Source of the DNA: Chryseobacterium sp. C-71
Lineage (GTDB): Bacteria; Bacteroidota; Bacteroidia; Flavobacteriales; Weeksellaceae
Length of the DNA stretch: 64,000 nt
Reading direction: 5' to 3'
Assembly: GCF_020911865.1 (NCBI RefSeq)
Contig: NZ_CP087131.1
Location: 3,534,001 to 3,598,000, forward strand
The position numbers and the translations under genes are program-made. Shown here one piece after another: positions 20,803-29,882 of the stretch (position 1 is the stretch's first letter; each line of letters begins with the position of its first letter). The notes beneath the pieces were generated by a model. That model saw only the letters and a program-made list of their open reading frames with translations, had not been told where the DNA came from and did not search any database.

Positions 20803-21396
20803 TTATTTTTTAGACTCGGCAATTTTACTCTTGCTGATATCAAGATCACCGGAATTGTTGTAGAATGTGTACTCTGAGAAATCATCTTTTGCGGTCATCC
20901 CATTTGCACCTACCAAAACAGAACCGTCTGCAGTGGTTGTATAAACAGTATCTTTCGTGTAGATTCTGTTCTTTTTTTTGTCCCAAAAAACGCTTTGTGT
21001 AGCAAACCTCTGTCCGTCACTAGTAAGGATTTTTACATCGCCTCTTGCTTCATAAAACTGCTTGTATTCGTATATTTTAGCATACTTTGCAGTGATATTT
21101 CCTGGTTTTTTAGGGTTTTTCTTATCAAAGAACTCTATTTTCATTCCCCGTCTTGCAATGGTGTAAGGACTATCAATTAATTGATACTGCTCGATGATAG
21201 GAGCTGTGGCTTTCAATGTCACAAACCCTGAATCTCTCTGAACGATTTTGGCATTATTAATGATCTGAGAAGGGAAATTCTTGCTCAGATTTTCATTTTG
21301 CTTTGTCATGTCCTCTTCGCAGGATGTGAATATAAAAAATATAGCACAACTAAAAAGGTATGCTATATTTTTATATTTATTGAAATTCAATTTCAT
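20803..21396 (-). CDS. lptC: LPS export protein LptC (lipoprotein form)
   Basis: The start chosen at 21396 gives 197 residues and a lipoprotein signal with Cys26 (IFTSCEED). An upstream start at 21435 would overlap the previous gene and hide the signal. The body has the LptC/OstA-like beta-jellyroll repeats, such as MKIEFFDKKNPKKPGNITAKYAKIYE and GDVKILTSDGQRFATQSVFWD. It would bridge LptBFG to LptA in the periplasm. The start follows the stop of the upstream barrel gene by one base. The name is by family resemblance of the repeats. Confidence 0.82.
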   Translation of the reverse strand: MKLNFNKYKNIAYLFSCAIFFIFTSCEEDMTKQNENLSKNFPSQIINNAKIVQRDSGFVTLKATAPIIEQYQLIDSPYTIARRGMKIEFFDKKNPKKPGNITAKYAKIYEYKQFYEARGDVKILTSDGQRFATQSVFWDKKKNRIYTKDTVYTTTADGSVLVGANGMTAKDDFSEYTFYNNSGDLDISKSKIAESKK

Positions 21397-21397
21397 T

Positions 21398-22675
21398 TTA
21401 GTTGTAAAGTTTTTTTCTAAACCATCTGTCTGCAAAATTGAATCCTACTCTTAGGTTGATAAAATTCTGATTGATCAGATTGTCTTTTACAGTTCCTCTT
21501 TTTCCAAGTTCAACCCCAATTTCAAGACCGCTCATTCTTGTGATGCTGCTGGTTTTGAATGGAAGCATTACTCCGGCAGAAACCCCAAATTTATTGATGC
21601 TATTTCCGGCAATTTCAAGATTTCCTTTTTCATAGAAAGCACCGTAACGGTAAACTATTCTTGAAAAATAACTTCTGAAGTTATTGTAGTTAGGAAGATA
21701 CCAACCACCCGCAGAAACTCTGTAAGAATCATTAAAATCAAAAGTATTTCCGAAATAACTTACTGTTTCTCCTTTTTTATAATCTAACTGCGCAGATACA
21801 AACCATTGATTCTCGCTTCCATAACCTGCACCCAAGGATGCTTGTAGTGGTAAAAGATTTTTAGAACTTGTACTTTTAGATTCGATTGTAGTTTGACCTG
21901 CTTTTACATTTCCGTCAGTATAGTAATATGTGCTGTTCAGATATTCTGTAGCCATGTCACTGGTATTACCAAAAGTAGCTGTAGCACCTAAAGTCAACTT
22001 ACGGTCTGTACTTGTATTTAGCTTTTGATAGCTTGTTCCTAAAGTGAAATTTAGGTTTTTGATTTTGTTTTTAGTCTCGTATCCGTTGATTAGCTCAGCG
22101 GTAGAAGTTGTGAACTCATTGGTGTCATATAAACTTCCAAAATACAAGTTGGCACGGGCACCCACTGCAAATTCAGAATTTATTTTGTAGGAAAGCGCCA
22201 GTTGCGCAGTGTTCAAAGTTCCGCTACCTGTGAAACGATTTCCGTAAACCGTTCCGTCTTCCATTGTTTCTGTGTGAACGATGTCATAACTTTTTGAACT
22301 GTATGGCTGATACAAAAGTCCCATTTTTATTTTTGAAGAAATAGGAAAAGCCAATGAGATATTAGATAAATACGTAGAATGTTTTGTAGACTTTGTATTA
22401 TTATAATCAGTTTTGAAGTAATTATTTTCGTTGGTAGCTTCAAGCTTAATGCTTGTTAAATCGAAATTACTGTTATTAGCAGGGTTTCCGAAGTTGAAGT
22501 TACTGCTGAAGTCACTTATAAAAGCAGTCGAAATACCTCCCATTGAGGTAGTTTCAATCGTATTATCATATTTTACATCACCAATTCCATAAGTTGCATA
22601 GGGTGAATTGCTCAAACTCTGCGCGTTAAGGAAATACCCAACCGAAATGAATGATAGTACAAAAATTTTTTTCAT
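21398..22675 (-). CDS. Outer membrane beta-barrel protein (FadL-like)
   Basis: 425 residues with a signal peptide ending NAQ and then SLSNSPYATYGIGD. The remainder is amphipathic strands ending in aromatic residues (GLLYQPYSS, LALSYKINSEFAVGARANLYFG). The early SMGGISTAFISDFSSNFNFGNPA resembles the plug region of OmpP1/FadL-type barrels. Substrate unknown. It is directly upstream of lptC, which together with anmK suggests an envelope operon. Confidence 0.75.
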   Translation of the reverse strand: MKKIFVLSFISVGYFLNAQSLSNSPYATYGIGDVKYDNTIETTSMGGISTAFISDFSSNFNFGNPANNSNFDLTSIKLEATNENNYFKTDYNNTKSTKHSTYLSNISLAFPISSKIKMGLLYQPYSSKSYDIVHTETMEDGTVYGNRFTGSGTLNTAQLALSYKINSEFAVGARANLYFGSLYDTNEFTTSTAELINGYETKNKIKNLNFTLGTSYQKLNTSTDRKLTLGATATFGNTSDMATEYLNSTYYYTDGNVKAGQTTIESKSTSSKNLLPLQASLGAGYGSENQWFVSAQLDYKKGETVSYFGNTFDFNDSYRVSAGGWYLPNYNNFRSYFSRIVYRYGAFYEKGNLEIAGNSINKFGVSAGVMLPFKTSSITRMSGLEIGVELGKRGTVKDNLINQNFINLRVGFNFADRWFRKKLYN

Positions 22676-22884
22676 TCTAGATTTTTAAAATAATGCGCAA
22701 ATATCTTAAATATTAATGAATTGTAAAAATTTACTGAGGTTAAAGTTTGTTAAGTAGTTTTTATGGTGAATTGTCAATCGTGAATTGGCTTTGCCATTAA
22801 TTTTTTATCATTAGTAATAAATTCACAATTCATTAGTGCAGCAAAATTCACATTTCATCAATTTCCTTTTCCATAAAAATCTTT

Positions 22885-22892
22885 TATCTTTG
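22885..22892 (+). promoter_or_regulatory. -7 promoter box abutting the delta-prime start codon
   Basis: TATCTTTG, then AAAC, then ATG. The 4-nt gap is the same as at mnmE and the FUSC gene. Confidence 0.5.
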
Positions 22893-22896
22893 AAAC

Positions 22897-24015
22897 ATGA
22901 ATTGGGAAAACATCGCCGGACAGGAAAATCTTAAAAAACTTCTTCAGGACAGCATCAGCGAAAACAGAGTGAGCCACGCCCAGCTTTTCGTCGGAAAAGA
23001 AGGGTATGGCACCATGCCGCTGGTTTTGGCCTATGCAAGAGAAATCCTAAAAGGTGAAAATGAACATGCTGCTTCTAAAGTGGAACATCTCAATCACTTA
23101 GATCTTCATTTCTGTTTTCCTGTATTTACCGACAACAAAAATTCTTTAAGTAAAAATAAATTTGATCAGTTCAGAGAGATGATTCTCGAATCGCCATACG
23201 CAAGTTATGATGATTGGACGGCTTTTTTAGATTCTGAAAACAAACAACTTTTTATTTCCGCAGACGAAATTGATGACCAAAACCAGAAGTTTGCTTTAAA
23301 AAGCTTCGAAGGTGGTACAAAAATCCTCATTGTTTGGCGTGCTGATAAAATGAATATTGCAGCTTCCAACAAGTTTTTGAAATTTCTCGAAGAACCACCT
23401 GCAAAAACCATTATTCTATTGACAGCCGAAAACGGCGACGATATTTTGCCCACGATTCTTTCGAGAACGCAGATTGTGGAAGTTCCCAGAATTGCAGATG
23501 AAGATTTAAATAATTATCTAAAAAATAAACTGAACGCTTCAGAAGATCAGGCTAAAGCTATTACTCATGAAGCGCAGGGGAATTTAAATGAAGCCATAAA
23601 ACTTTTAAATTCAGAAATTAAAAATCCTGAGTTCGAAAAACTTTTCGTACAATGGGTTCGTGATGCTTTTATGGTTAAAAAGAAACCTGAATTTCTAAAA
23701 AACATCATCATTTGGGCAAGAGAAATTGCCGGATGGAACAGAGAAAAGCAAAAAAACTTTCTCAATTACGCTTCAGAAATTTTCAGATTGGCTTTATTAC
23801 AGAATTATCAGTCTGAAGAGTTGGTTTACAAAAAAATCGATGCCAACGGATTTAACTGGGCTGGTTTTTCTAAATTTATCAGTGGTGCAAATATCATCAG
23901 TATTTTGGATGAAATCAACACTGCTGATTTACATTTAACCCGAAATGGGAATCCTAAAATTGTCTGGACGGATTTAGGAATAAAACTCTCACGATACATT
24001 CATAAAAATTCATAG
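22897..24015 (+). CDS. holB: DNA polymerase III subunit delta-prime
   Basis: 372 residues of the clamp-loader AAA+ type. It reads WENIAGQENLKKLLQDSISENRVSHAQLFVG at the start, then LKFLEEPPAKTIILLTAEN and ILPTILSRTQIVEVP (sensor 1 region with SRT). The Walker A position reads GKEGYGTM, lacking the usual GK(S/T), consistent with a stator subunit that does not hydrolyse ATP. It loads the beta clamp with the gamma/tau and delta subunits. It stands alone with a likely leaderless promoter. Confidence 0.88.
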   Translation: MNWENIAGQENLKKLLQDSISENRVSHAQLFVGKEGYGTMPLVLAYAREILKGENEHAASKVEHLNHLDLHFCFPVFTDNKNSLSKNKFDQFREMILESPYASYDDWTAFLDSENKQLFISADEIDDQNQKFALKSFEGGTKILIVWRADKMNIAASNKFLKFLEEPPAKTIILLTAENGDDILPTILSRTQIVEVPRIADEDLNNYLKNKLNASEDQAKAITHEAQGNLNEAIKLLNSEIKNPEFEKLFVQWVRDAFMVKKKPEFLKNIIIWAREIAGWNREKQKNFLNYASEIFRLALLQNYQSEELVYKKIDANGFNWAGFSKFISGANIISILDEINTADLHLTRNGNPKIVWTDLGIKLSRYIHKNS

Positions 24016-24207
24016 ATATGCACAGAAATTCATGCTTAGGTCTGAATTTTTCTTTTTTAATCTATTAGAGTTTCTGTGATATTCTATTCGCGCAGATTTT
24101 ACTGATTAAGCAGATTTCATAGCACTTAAATTTGCTTAAAAACATCAATTTATTATTTAGATAATCAAAATCTATTTATCTGATACTCAAAATCTAAATT
24201 AAAATTC

Positions 24208-24248
24208 AATCAAACGTTTGATTTTTATTGAAATTCGATGTACATTTG
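24208..24248 (+). promoter_or_regulatory. Promoter with overlapping palindromic operator of the TetR efflux operon
   Basis: A perfect 16-bp palindrome AATCAAACGTTTGATT (24208-24223) covers the -33 element TTTG (24217-24220). A TACATTTG -7 box follows at 24241-24248, 20 nt later. The arrangement fits steric repression by the downstream TetR protein. Confidence 0.7.
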
Positions 24249-24269
24249 CACCCGAAAAAACATCACATT

Positions 24270-24896
24270 ATGATTTCAAAAGAAGAAAATATATTGTTTG
24301 CTGCCGAGAAACTCTTTGCAGAAAAGGGTTTTCCGGGAACATCAACGAGGGAGATTTCTAAAGCAGCGAACGTTAATATTTCTATGATTTCTTATTATTT
24401 CGGTTCAAAAGAAAAATTATACGAGAAATTAGTTGAGTACAGAATGAAAGAAGGCCAGTATTTTTCTAATGAAATTTTAGAACGTACAGATATCAACGAA
24501 TGGGAAAAGGTAGAGAGAATCGTTGATCAGTTTGCAGGAAGAGTTCGCAATCACAAAATGTTCTTCAGAATCATGCAGAGAGAGCAGTTGTACAGCGACA
24601 ATCCGCAAATTCTTGAATTTCTGAAGGAGACCAAATTGAGTTTTATCTCGATGTACTCAAAAATTCTGGAAAGTGGTTTGGAAAAAGGAATTTTCACCAA
24701 AAATCCACCGATTTATTTGCTGCATTCTACCGTGAGCGGAACATTATTTTACGCTTCCAACGCCAAACAGATGTACAAAGATTTTCTTAAAAACGATGAT
24801 GACGAAAAAGTTTTTGAAGAAACTTATTTCAATGAGCTTACACAACATATAAAACATATTTTAAAAGACCTTTTAGGTTATGAAGAGAATAAATAA
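24270..24896 (+). CDS. TetR/AcrR-family regulator of an efflux operon
   Basis: 208 residues from ATG 24270; an earlier in-frame start at 24228 overlaps the promoter and is not used. The N-terminal helix-turn-helix is clear: ILFAAEKLFAEKGFPGTSTREISKAANVNISMISYYFGSKEKLYEKL (about residues 8-54). The C-terminal ligand domain contains MFFRIMQREQLYSDNPQI, as in AcrR/CmeR-like regulators. It is the first gene of an operon with a TolC, an EmrA and an EmrB homologue. The palindrome over its promoter suggests autoregulation. Confidence 0.9.
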   Translation: MISKEENILFAAEKLFAEKGFPGTSTREISKAANVNISMISYYFGSKEKLYEKLVEYRMKEGQYFSNEILERTDINEWEKVERIVDQFAGRVRNHKMFFRIMQREQLYSDNPQILEFLKETKLSFISMYSKILESGLEKGIFTKNPPIYLLHSTVSGTLFYASNAKQMYKDFLKNDDDEKVFEETYFNELTQHIKHILKDLLGYEENK

Positions 24897-26193
24897 CTCA
24901 GTTCTTGTACTCTCCCTTTTTGCAGGAATGATGTACACTAATGCTCAGGAGAAAAAACAGCTCAGCCTCGATGAAGCTGTACAGTTGGGAATCCAGAACA
25001 GTAAAAGTTTAAAAATAGATGCTGCCAAAATAGAAGAAGCAACGGCTGATCTTTTGGCTGCAAAAAACAGACAGCTTCCGGAACTGAGTGTTTCGGCAAG
25101 TTATCTTTACCTTCCGATCAAACCTACTATTGACTTAAAAATTCCTGGGGTTTCCTCTGCAGCAGGTCCGGAAGTTCATCAGGTTGCGTACGGTTCGGCA
25201 AATTTAAGCGTTCCCATTTATAGCGGTGGAAGAATAAAATACGGAATTCAGTCTGCAAAATATTTGGTGGAGGCATCAAAATTAAGCAGTGAAAACGATA
25301 AGGTTGCAATTGCTTACAACGTGGCTCAGGCTTATAATAATTTATTTAAAGCCAATCAATCCATTAAAGTATTAGAAGAAAATCTTTCTGCTTCTCAAAA
25401 AAGAGACGAGACTTTTCTTAAGCTTGAAAATAATGGAGTTATCGCAAGAAACGACCGTTTAAAGGCAAACCTTCAGACTTCAAACATTGAATTGCAATTA
25501 TTGGAAGCAAAAAACAACTACAACATCGCCAATATCAATATGGATTTGTTGATTGGACTTCCGGATAACACAGAAATCGAAGTTGATCAAAATTATATCG
25601 ATGAATCTGATGATGTAAAACCTGTTGATTTTTATTTAAATGAAGCAAGAGAAAACCGTAAAGATCTTCAGGCTTTAGACCAACAGAGAAAAGCGGCTGC
25701 GCTGGGAACGAAATCTGCAAAGGCAGAAAATCTTCCTTCAATAGCTTTTACGAGTGGTTATGTTGCAGCAGATATTCCAAAGTTTTTAACGATTTATAAT
25801 GCAGTGAATGTTGGAGTAGGGGTTTCTTACAATTTATCAAATCTCTGGAAAGAAAACTCAGCTCTGAAACAATCTAAAGCGAGAGAAATGCAATTGTCTG
25901 CAACGAACGAATTGATGAATGACAATATTAAATTAGAAGTCAACAGAGAATATCAGAATTCAGATTATTCTAAAAAGAGAATCGCTGTTTTCGAAAAAGC
26001 TGCGGTTCAGGCGAATGAAAACTATAGAATTACAAAAAATAAATACGATAACGGTTTGGCAACGATGACCGAACTTTTAGATGCTGATGCGGCACAAATT
26101 GCAGCTAACGTCGGAGTGATTAATGCAAAAGCAGATGCAGCTTTAGCGTATAGAAAACTATTACAAACTACAGGAACTTTAACAATCAAATAA
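24880..26193 (+). CDS. TolC-family outer membrane efflux protein
   Basis: 437 residues with a signal peptide ending YTNAQ. Two homologous halves each hold long heptad-rich helices (SLDEAVQLGIQNSKSLKIDAAKIEEATADLLAAKNRQLPELSVSA, then PVDFYLNEARENRKDLQALDQQRKAA), the TolC tunnel pattern. It forms the outer membrane duct for the EmrA/EmrB-like pair downstream. Its start lies inside the last 17 bp of the TetR gene. Confidence 0.92.
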   Translation: MKRINNSVLVLSLFAGMMYTNAQEKKQLSLDEAVQLGIQNSKSLKIDAAKIEEATADLLAAKNRQLPELSVSASYLYLPIKPTIDLKIPGVSSAAGPEVHQVAYGSANLSVPIYSGGRIKYGIQSAKYLVEASKLSSENDKVAIAYNVAQAYNNLFKANQSIKVLEENLSASQKRDETFLKLENNGVIARNDRLKANLQTSNIELQLLEAKNNYNIANINMDLLIGLPDNTEIEVDQNYIDESDDVKPVDFYLNEARENRKDLQALDQQRKAAALGTKSAKAENLPSIAFTSGYVAADIPKFLTIYNAVNVGVGVSYNLSNLWKENSALKQSKAREMQLSATNELMNDNIKLEVNREYQNSDYSKKRIAVFEKAAVQANENYRITKNKYDNGLATMTELLDADAAQIAANVGVINAKADAALAYRKLLQTTGTLTIK

Positions 26194-26212
26194 AAACAGA
26201 ACGATATCCAAA

Positions 26213-27316
26213 ATGGAAAATAACAATACTCAAATAACTGAACCTAAAAAGAAAAAAAGTTTAGTTTTCCCGATTATATTAGCGGTCATCATCGTCGTAG
26301 GTGGAATCTACGGTTACAGAACATATTCTTACGGGCAAGTTCACGAAGAAACGGATGATGCTCAAATTGCTTCTAACATGAATCCTGTAATTTCTAAAAT
26401 TTCGGGCTATGTGGCAGAAGTGAAAGTAAAAGATAACCAGTTTGTGAAAAAAGGTGATACTTTGGTGATTTTAGATAATAAAGATCAGAGAATGGCTTTG
26501 GAACAAGCTCAGGCAGCTTTGTCAACAGCGAAAAGTAATATATCATCTGCGCAGTCTTCTACCAACGCTACTTCAAAAAATATCAACAGTTCGCAAGCCG
26601 CTGTAGCAACAGCTAACGCACAAATTGAAGCAGCAAAAGTGAACGTTTGGAAAACTTCTCAGGATTTAAAAAGATATTCAGTTTTAGTAAAAGATCACTC
26701 GATTACAGAGCAGCAGTATGAGCAGGCTTTAGCAGCAAAGCAATCTGCAGACAAGCAGTTGCAGGTTTTGGTAGATACTAGAAATCAAATTGCACAACAA
26801 ACCGGAATTGCATCTTCACAAACTGAAGCAAGTTCGCAGCAAATTTCAGTTGCCGGTTCGGTAGCGAAACAGAGAGAAGTTGATGTGGAAAGTGCAAGAT
26901 TAAATCTTTCTTACACCGTAATCACAGCTCCTGAAGATGGTTTCGTAGGGAAAGTTCCTATTCAGGCAGGACAGTTTTTGCAGGCAGGTTCTCAGTTATT
27001 CAGCTTGGTTAAAAACGATCAGAAATGGGTAATTGCCAACTTTAAAGAAACTCAGGTTGCTAAAATGGTTGAAGGACAAAAAGTGAAAATCGAGATTGAT
27101 GCTTTTCCTGATACCGATTTTGAAGGCGTGGTAAGTTCATTCTCTCCTGCAACAGGTTCTACATTCTCAATTTTACCTCCTGATAACGCAAGTGGAAACT
27201 TTGTGAAAGTCGTGCAAAGACTTCCGATCAAAATTGATTTTGTGAAATTGGATCCGAATATTGCCAAAAGATTGAGAACAGGAATGAATGTGAAAGCAGA
27301 AGTTTCTTTGAAATAA
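26213..27316 (+). CDS. HlyD/EmrA-family membrane fusion protein
   Basis: 367 residues with one N-terminal membrane helix (about residues 17-37). A biotinyl-lipoyl-like half motif (NPVISKISGYVAEVKVKDNQFVKKGDTLVILDNKDQ) is followed by a long coiled-coil hairpin rich in A, Q and S, and then a beta-barrel with APEDGFVGKVPIQAGQFLQAGSQLFSLV. This is the periplasmic adaptor of an EmrAB-TolC-type pump. It lies 19 bp after the TolC gene. Confidence 0.92.
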   Translation: MENNNTQITEPKKKKSLVFPIILAVIIVVGGIYGYRTYSYGQVHEETDDAQIASNMNPVISKISGYVAEVKVKDNQFVKKGDTLVILDNKDQRMALEQAQAALSTAKSNISSAQSSTNATSKNINSSQAAVATANAQIEAAKVNVWKTSQDLKRYSVLVKDHSITEQQYEQALAAKQSADKQLQVLVDTRNQIAQQTGIASSQTEASSQQISVAGSVAKQREVDVESARLNLSYTVITAPEDGFVGKVPIQAGQFLQAGSQLFSLVKNDQKWVIANFKETQVAKMVEGQKVKIEIDAFPDTDFEGVVSSFSPATGSTFSILPPDNASGNFVKVVQRLPIKIDFVKLDPNIAKRLRTGMNVKAEVSLK

Positions 27317-27697
27317 GAGCCAAACTTAAGAGCCAAGTAAAAAGTAAAAGGTAAAAAGTTTTAAGACTGTTTATGAATTATTTTTTCTTACATAATATTT
27401 AAATAAGTGAATTGTCAGTTTTGTAGAGGCAAGTTGATTTTCAATGCTGAGGAATTAGATGCAGAAAGATTGCTGAGGAATTTGGAGGAGATTAATGACA
27501 GACTGGAAATGCTGGAGATTAATGTTAGATTGAAAATAATGGGATATAATCGACAACGATGTTGATTGATGATTGGCAATTCACTTTTATTATAAAAAAT
27601 TCTTAAAGATGAGGAATATTGATGTTGGAGTTTGAGAGAATTTTTTTACTTAACCTCAGCTTTTACCTCAACCTTCTTTAAATACACAAATAAATTA
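27317..27697 (+). other. 381-bp gap inside the efflux operon
   Basis: No recognised gene lies between the EmrA-like and EmrB-like genes. The gap begins with an A-rich tract containing short GTAAAA repeats. It also contains a small open frame (27407-27565) listed separately. No terminator hairpin was seen, so read-through to the transporter is plausible. Confidence 0.5.
27407..27565 (+). CDS. Possible small ORF or gene remnant, GTG start
   Basis: 52 codons from GTG 27407. The peptide is charged and helical with heptad-like spacing (LIFNAEELDAERLLRNLEEINDRLEMLEINVRLK), looking more coding-like than its surroundings. There is no family match I recognise. It could be the tail of a lost gene inserted in the operon, or chance. 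Confidence 0.2.
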   Translation: MNCQFCRGKLIFNAEELDAERLLRNLEEINDRLEMLEINVRLKIMGYNRQRC

Positions 27698-29275
27698 ATG
27701 CAAGATTCATTAGTAGAATATGGAGCCCGAAGAGTGATCATTACGATCACAGCGATTCTTTGTGCTTTGCTTGAAATTGTGGATTCCACGATTGTAAACG
27801 TTGCCCTCAACGAGATGAAGGGGAACATGGGAGCTACGCTTTCTGAAGTGGGGTGGGTGATTACAGCATATGCAATCGGTAACGTAATTGTAGTGCCGAT
27901 GACGAGTTGGCTTTCTCAGCAGTTCGGGAGAAGAAACTACTTTGCGGCCTCTATTATTATATTTACCGTGTTCTCATTCTTATGCGGAAATGCCGATAAT
28001 ATCTGGGAACTGGTGTTTTTCAGACTCTGTCAAGGAATTGGGGGTGGTGCATTGCTGGTAACCTCACAAACGATTATTACCGAATCATATCCTGTTGAAA
28101 AACGAAGTATGGCTCAGGCGATCTACGGTTTGGGAGTAATTATTGGTCCGACATTGGGCCCGCCATTGGGAGGTTATATTGTTGATAATTATAGTTGGCC
28201 GTATATTTTTTATATTAATATTCCAATCGGGATTGCGGCGACTTTAATGACTTTACAGTTTGTAAAAAGTCCGAAATTCTCTGAAAAACGTAAAGCTTCA
28301 GATGTCGACTGGTTGGGGATTATGTTGTTGGCATTAACAGTAGGTTCTTTACAGTTTATCCTAGAAAGAGGTCACGAAGAAGACTGGTTTGAAAGCGGAA
28401 TGATTGTTACCTTTACTACAACTGCTGTTTTAGGTTTTATCTGTTTTCTTTGGCGTGAACTGACATTTAAATACCCAATCGTAGAACTTCGGGTTTTAAA
28501 AAATGGAAATTTAAGAATAGGAACTGTCATGTCATTTGTATTAGGATTTGGTTTATATGGATCGACGTTTATTGTTCCTTTATATACTCAGAGTATTTTG
28601 GGCTGGACGGCGCTTCAGTCCGGAGCATTGATGATTCCGGCAGCTTTGACGACAGCGTTTATGATGCCGATTATCGGAAGGTTGCTTTCTAAAGGTGCAA
28701 AACAGCAGATTTTGGTTTCGTTAGGATTATTTATTTTCTTCGTTTACAGTTTTTGGGGTTATAAAATTCTGACTCCTGACACGAGCAAAGAAGCATTTTT
28801 CTGGATGCTGATTGTAAGAGGAATGGGCTTAGGCTTATTATTTATTCCAATTACGTCACTGTCATTAAGTACTTTAAAAGGACAAGAGATCGGGCAGGGA
28901 GCAGCGTTTACAGGAATGATGCGACAGTTGGGTGGTTCTTTCGGGATTGCAGCGATTACGACATTTATTGCCAACGCAAGTCAGAAATACAGGGTGAATT
29001 TAATTTCCCATCTGGATGGTGACAGCTTAGATGTTCAGCAAAGATTAGCAGGTTTAAAAGCTAATTTCATTGCGAAAGGAATGACGCCTGATAATGCGAT
29101 GAATGCTGCATATAAAGTCTTAGATATGACCGTCACCAAACAAGCCACCGTACTTTCTTATATGGATGTGTTTCTATATTTGGGAATAGCCTTTCTGGTT
29201 TGTATTCCGTTTATCTTGTTCATTCGAGAACGGAAAAGCAAAGAAAAGATTGATTTAAGTGAAGCTATGCACTAA
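27698..29275 (+). CDS. DHA2-family MFS drug transporter (EmrB-like)
   Basis: 525 residues from ATG 27698; an in-frame TTG at 27632 gives a poor leader and is not used. It has about 14 membrane helices. DHA2 motifs include LEIVDSTIVNVAL (helix 1), FGRRNYFAASIIIF, and the drug antiporter motif GLGVIIGPTLGPPLGGYIVD in helix 5. It would use proton motive force to extrude hydrophobic compounds through the EmrA-like adaptor and TolC. A hairpin at 29283-29307 ends the operon. Confidence 0.93.
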   Translation: MQDSLVEYGARRVIITITAILCALLEIVDSTIVNVALNEMKGNMGATLSEVGWVITAYAIGNVIVVPMTSWLSQQFGRRNYFAASIIIFTVFSFLCGNADNIWELVFFRLCQGIGGGALLVTSQTIITESYPVEKRSMAQAIYGLGVIIGPTLGPPLGGYIVDNYSWPYIFYINIPIGIAATLMTLQFVKSPKFSEKRKASDVDWLGIMLLALTVGSLQFILERGHEEDWFESGMIVTFTTTAVLGFICFLWRELTFKYPIVELRVLKNGNLRIGTVMSFVLGFGLYGSTFIVPLYTQSILGWTALQSGALMIPAALTTAFMMPIIGRLLSKGAKQQILVSLGLFIFFVYSFWGYKILTPDTSKEAFFWMLIVRGMGLGLLFIPITSLSLSTLKGQEIGQGAAFTGMMRQLGGSFGIAAITTFIANASQKYRVNLISHLDGDSLDVQQRLAGLKANFIAKGMTPDNAMNAAYKVLDMTVTKQATVLSYMDVFLYLGIAFLVCIPFILFIRERKSKEKIDLSEAMH

Positions 29276-29282
29276 AAAATAT

Positions 29283-29307
29283 AAACCTTTGAAATTTTCA
29301 GAGGTTT
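29283..29307 (+). terminator. Terminator of the efflux operon
   Basis: AAACCTTTGAAA pairs with TTTTCAGAGGTTT, followed by T-rich DNA. Confidence 0.65.
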
Positions 29308-29354
29308 TTGTTTATTTGATAAAAAATCACTCCGTCCCACGTGTGTTTTTGCTT

Positions 29355-29474
29355 AACCAATATTGGTTTGAACTTTCCCAACTTGGGAAAGTTTCCCACG
29401 AAACAAGGGGAGCCCAACATCACGTTTGTTTTGTTTCCCCCGAAATGGATTCTTACCTTCCCAACTTGGGAAAG
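29355..29474. repeat. Cluster of palindromic repeats with central TTCCCAACTTGGGAA
   Basis: A first perfect palindrome (11-nt arms, 29371-29393, centre C at 29382) and a second copy (29456-29474) share TTCCCAACTTGGGAAAG, followed by a diverged TTCCC-x-C-x-AAACA tail, about 85 bp apart. A 14-bp palindrome AACCAATATTGGTT precedes them at 29355-29368. An apparent 84-codon frame across the cluster (29259-29513) is probably an artefact of the repeats. Confidence 0.65.
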
Positions 29475-29518
29475 CTTCCCTCCAAACAGATTCTCACTAA
29501 TCTAACATTTTAAAATCA

Positions 29519-29881
29519 TTAATCCTCAATACTTGCCTTATGCATCGTTCCCCATTTATCTAATTCCTCGATGACAGGTTTTAATTTATAACCAATCTCT
29601 GTCAACTCATATTCCACTCTTGGCGGAACTTCAGCAAAGACGGTTCTTGTGATAATTTTGTCTTCTTCCAGTCTTCGAAGTTGAAGGGTGAGCATTCTTT
29701 CTGTAATATTTCCCAAACTTTTTCTTAATTCTCCGAATCTCAGTTTGCCGTTAATCAGATAACTGCAGATCGCCAGTGACCATTGTCCGCCAATCAGTTT
29801 CGAAGCATAAAGCTCCGGACATTCTTCGACAAGGGCTTTTTTATTGGCAAAATTGGTTGAGGTTTCTTTAATTTTAGTCAT
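29519..29881 (-). CDS. HxlR-family transcriptional regulator
   Basis: 120 residues of the winged-helix HxlR type: ECPELYASKLIGGQWSLAICSYLINGKLRFGELRKSLGNITERMLTLQLRRLEEDKII, then the wing TVFAEVPPRVEYELTEIGYKL. The Cys before the helix-turn-helix is the residue often used for redox or electrophile sensing in this family. It is divergent from a flavodoxin-like oxidoreductase and probably controls it, a common pairing. Confidence 0.9.
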   Translation of the reverse strand: MTKIKETSTNFANKKALVEECPELYASKLIGGQWSLAICSYLINGKLRFGELRKSLGNITERMLTLQLRRLEEDKIITRTVFAEVPPRVEYELTEIGYKLKPVIEELDKWGTMHKASIED

Positions 29882-29882
29882 T

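Noticed and set aside
29259..29513. 84-codon open frame over the palindromic repeats
   Set aside because: Its sequence is set by the repeats, it overlaps the end of the transporter gene and the terminator, and it resembles no protein.
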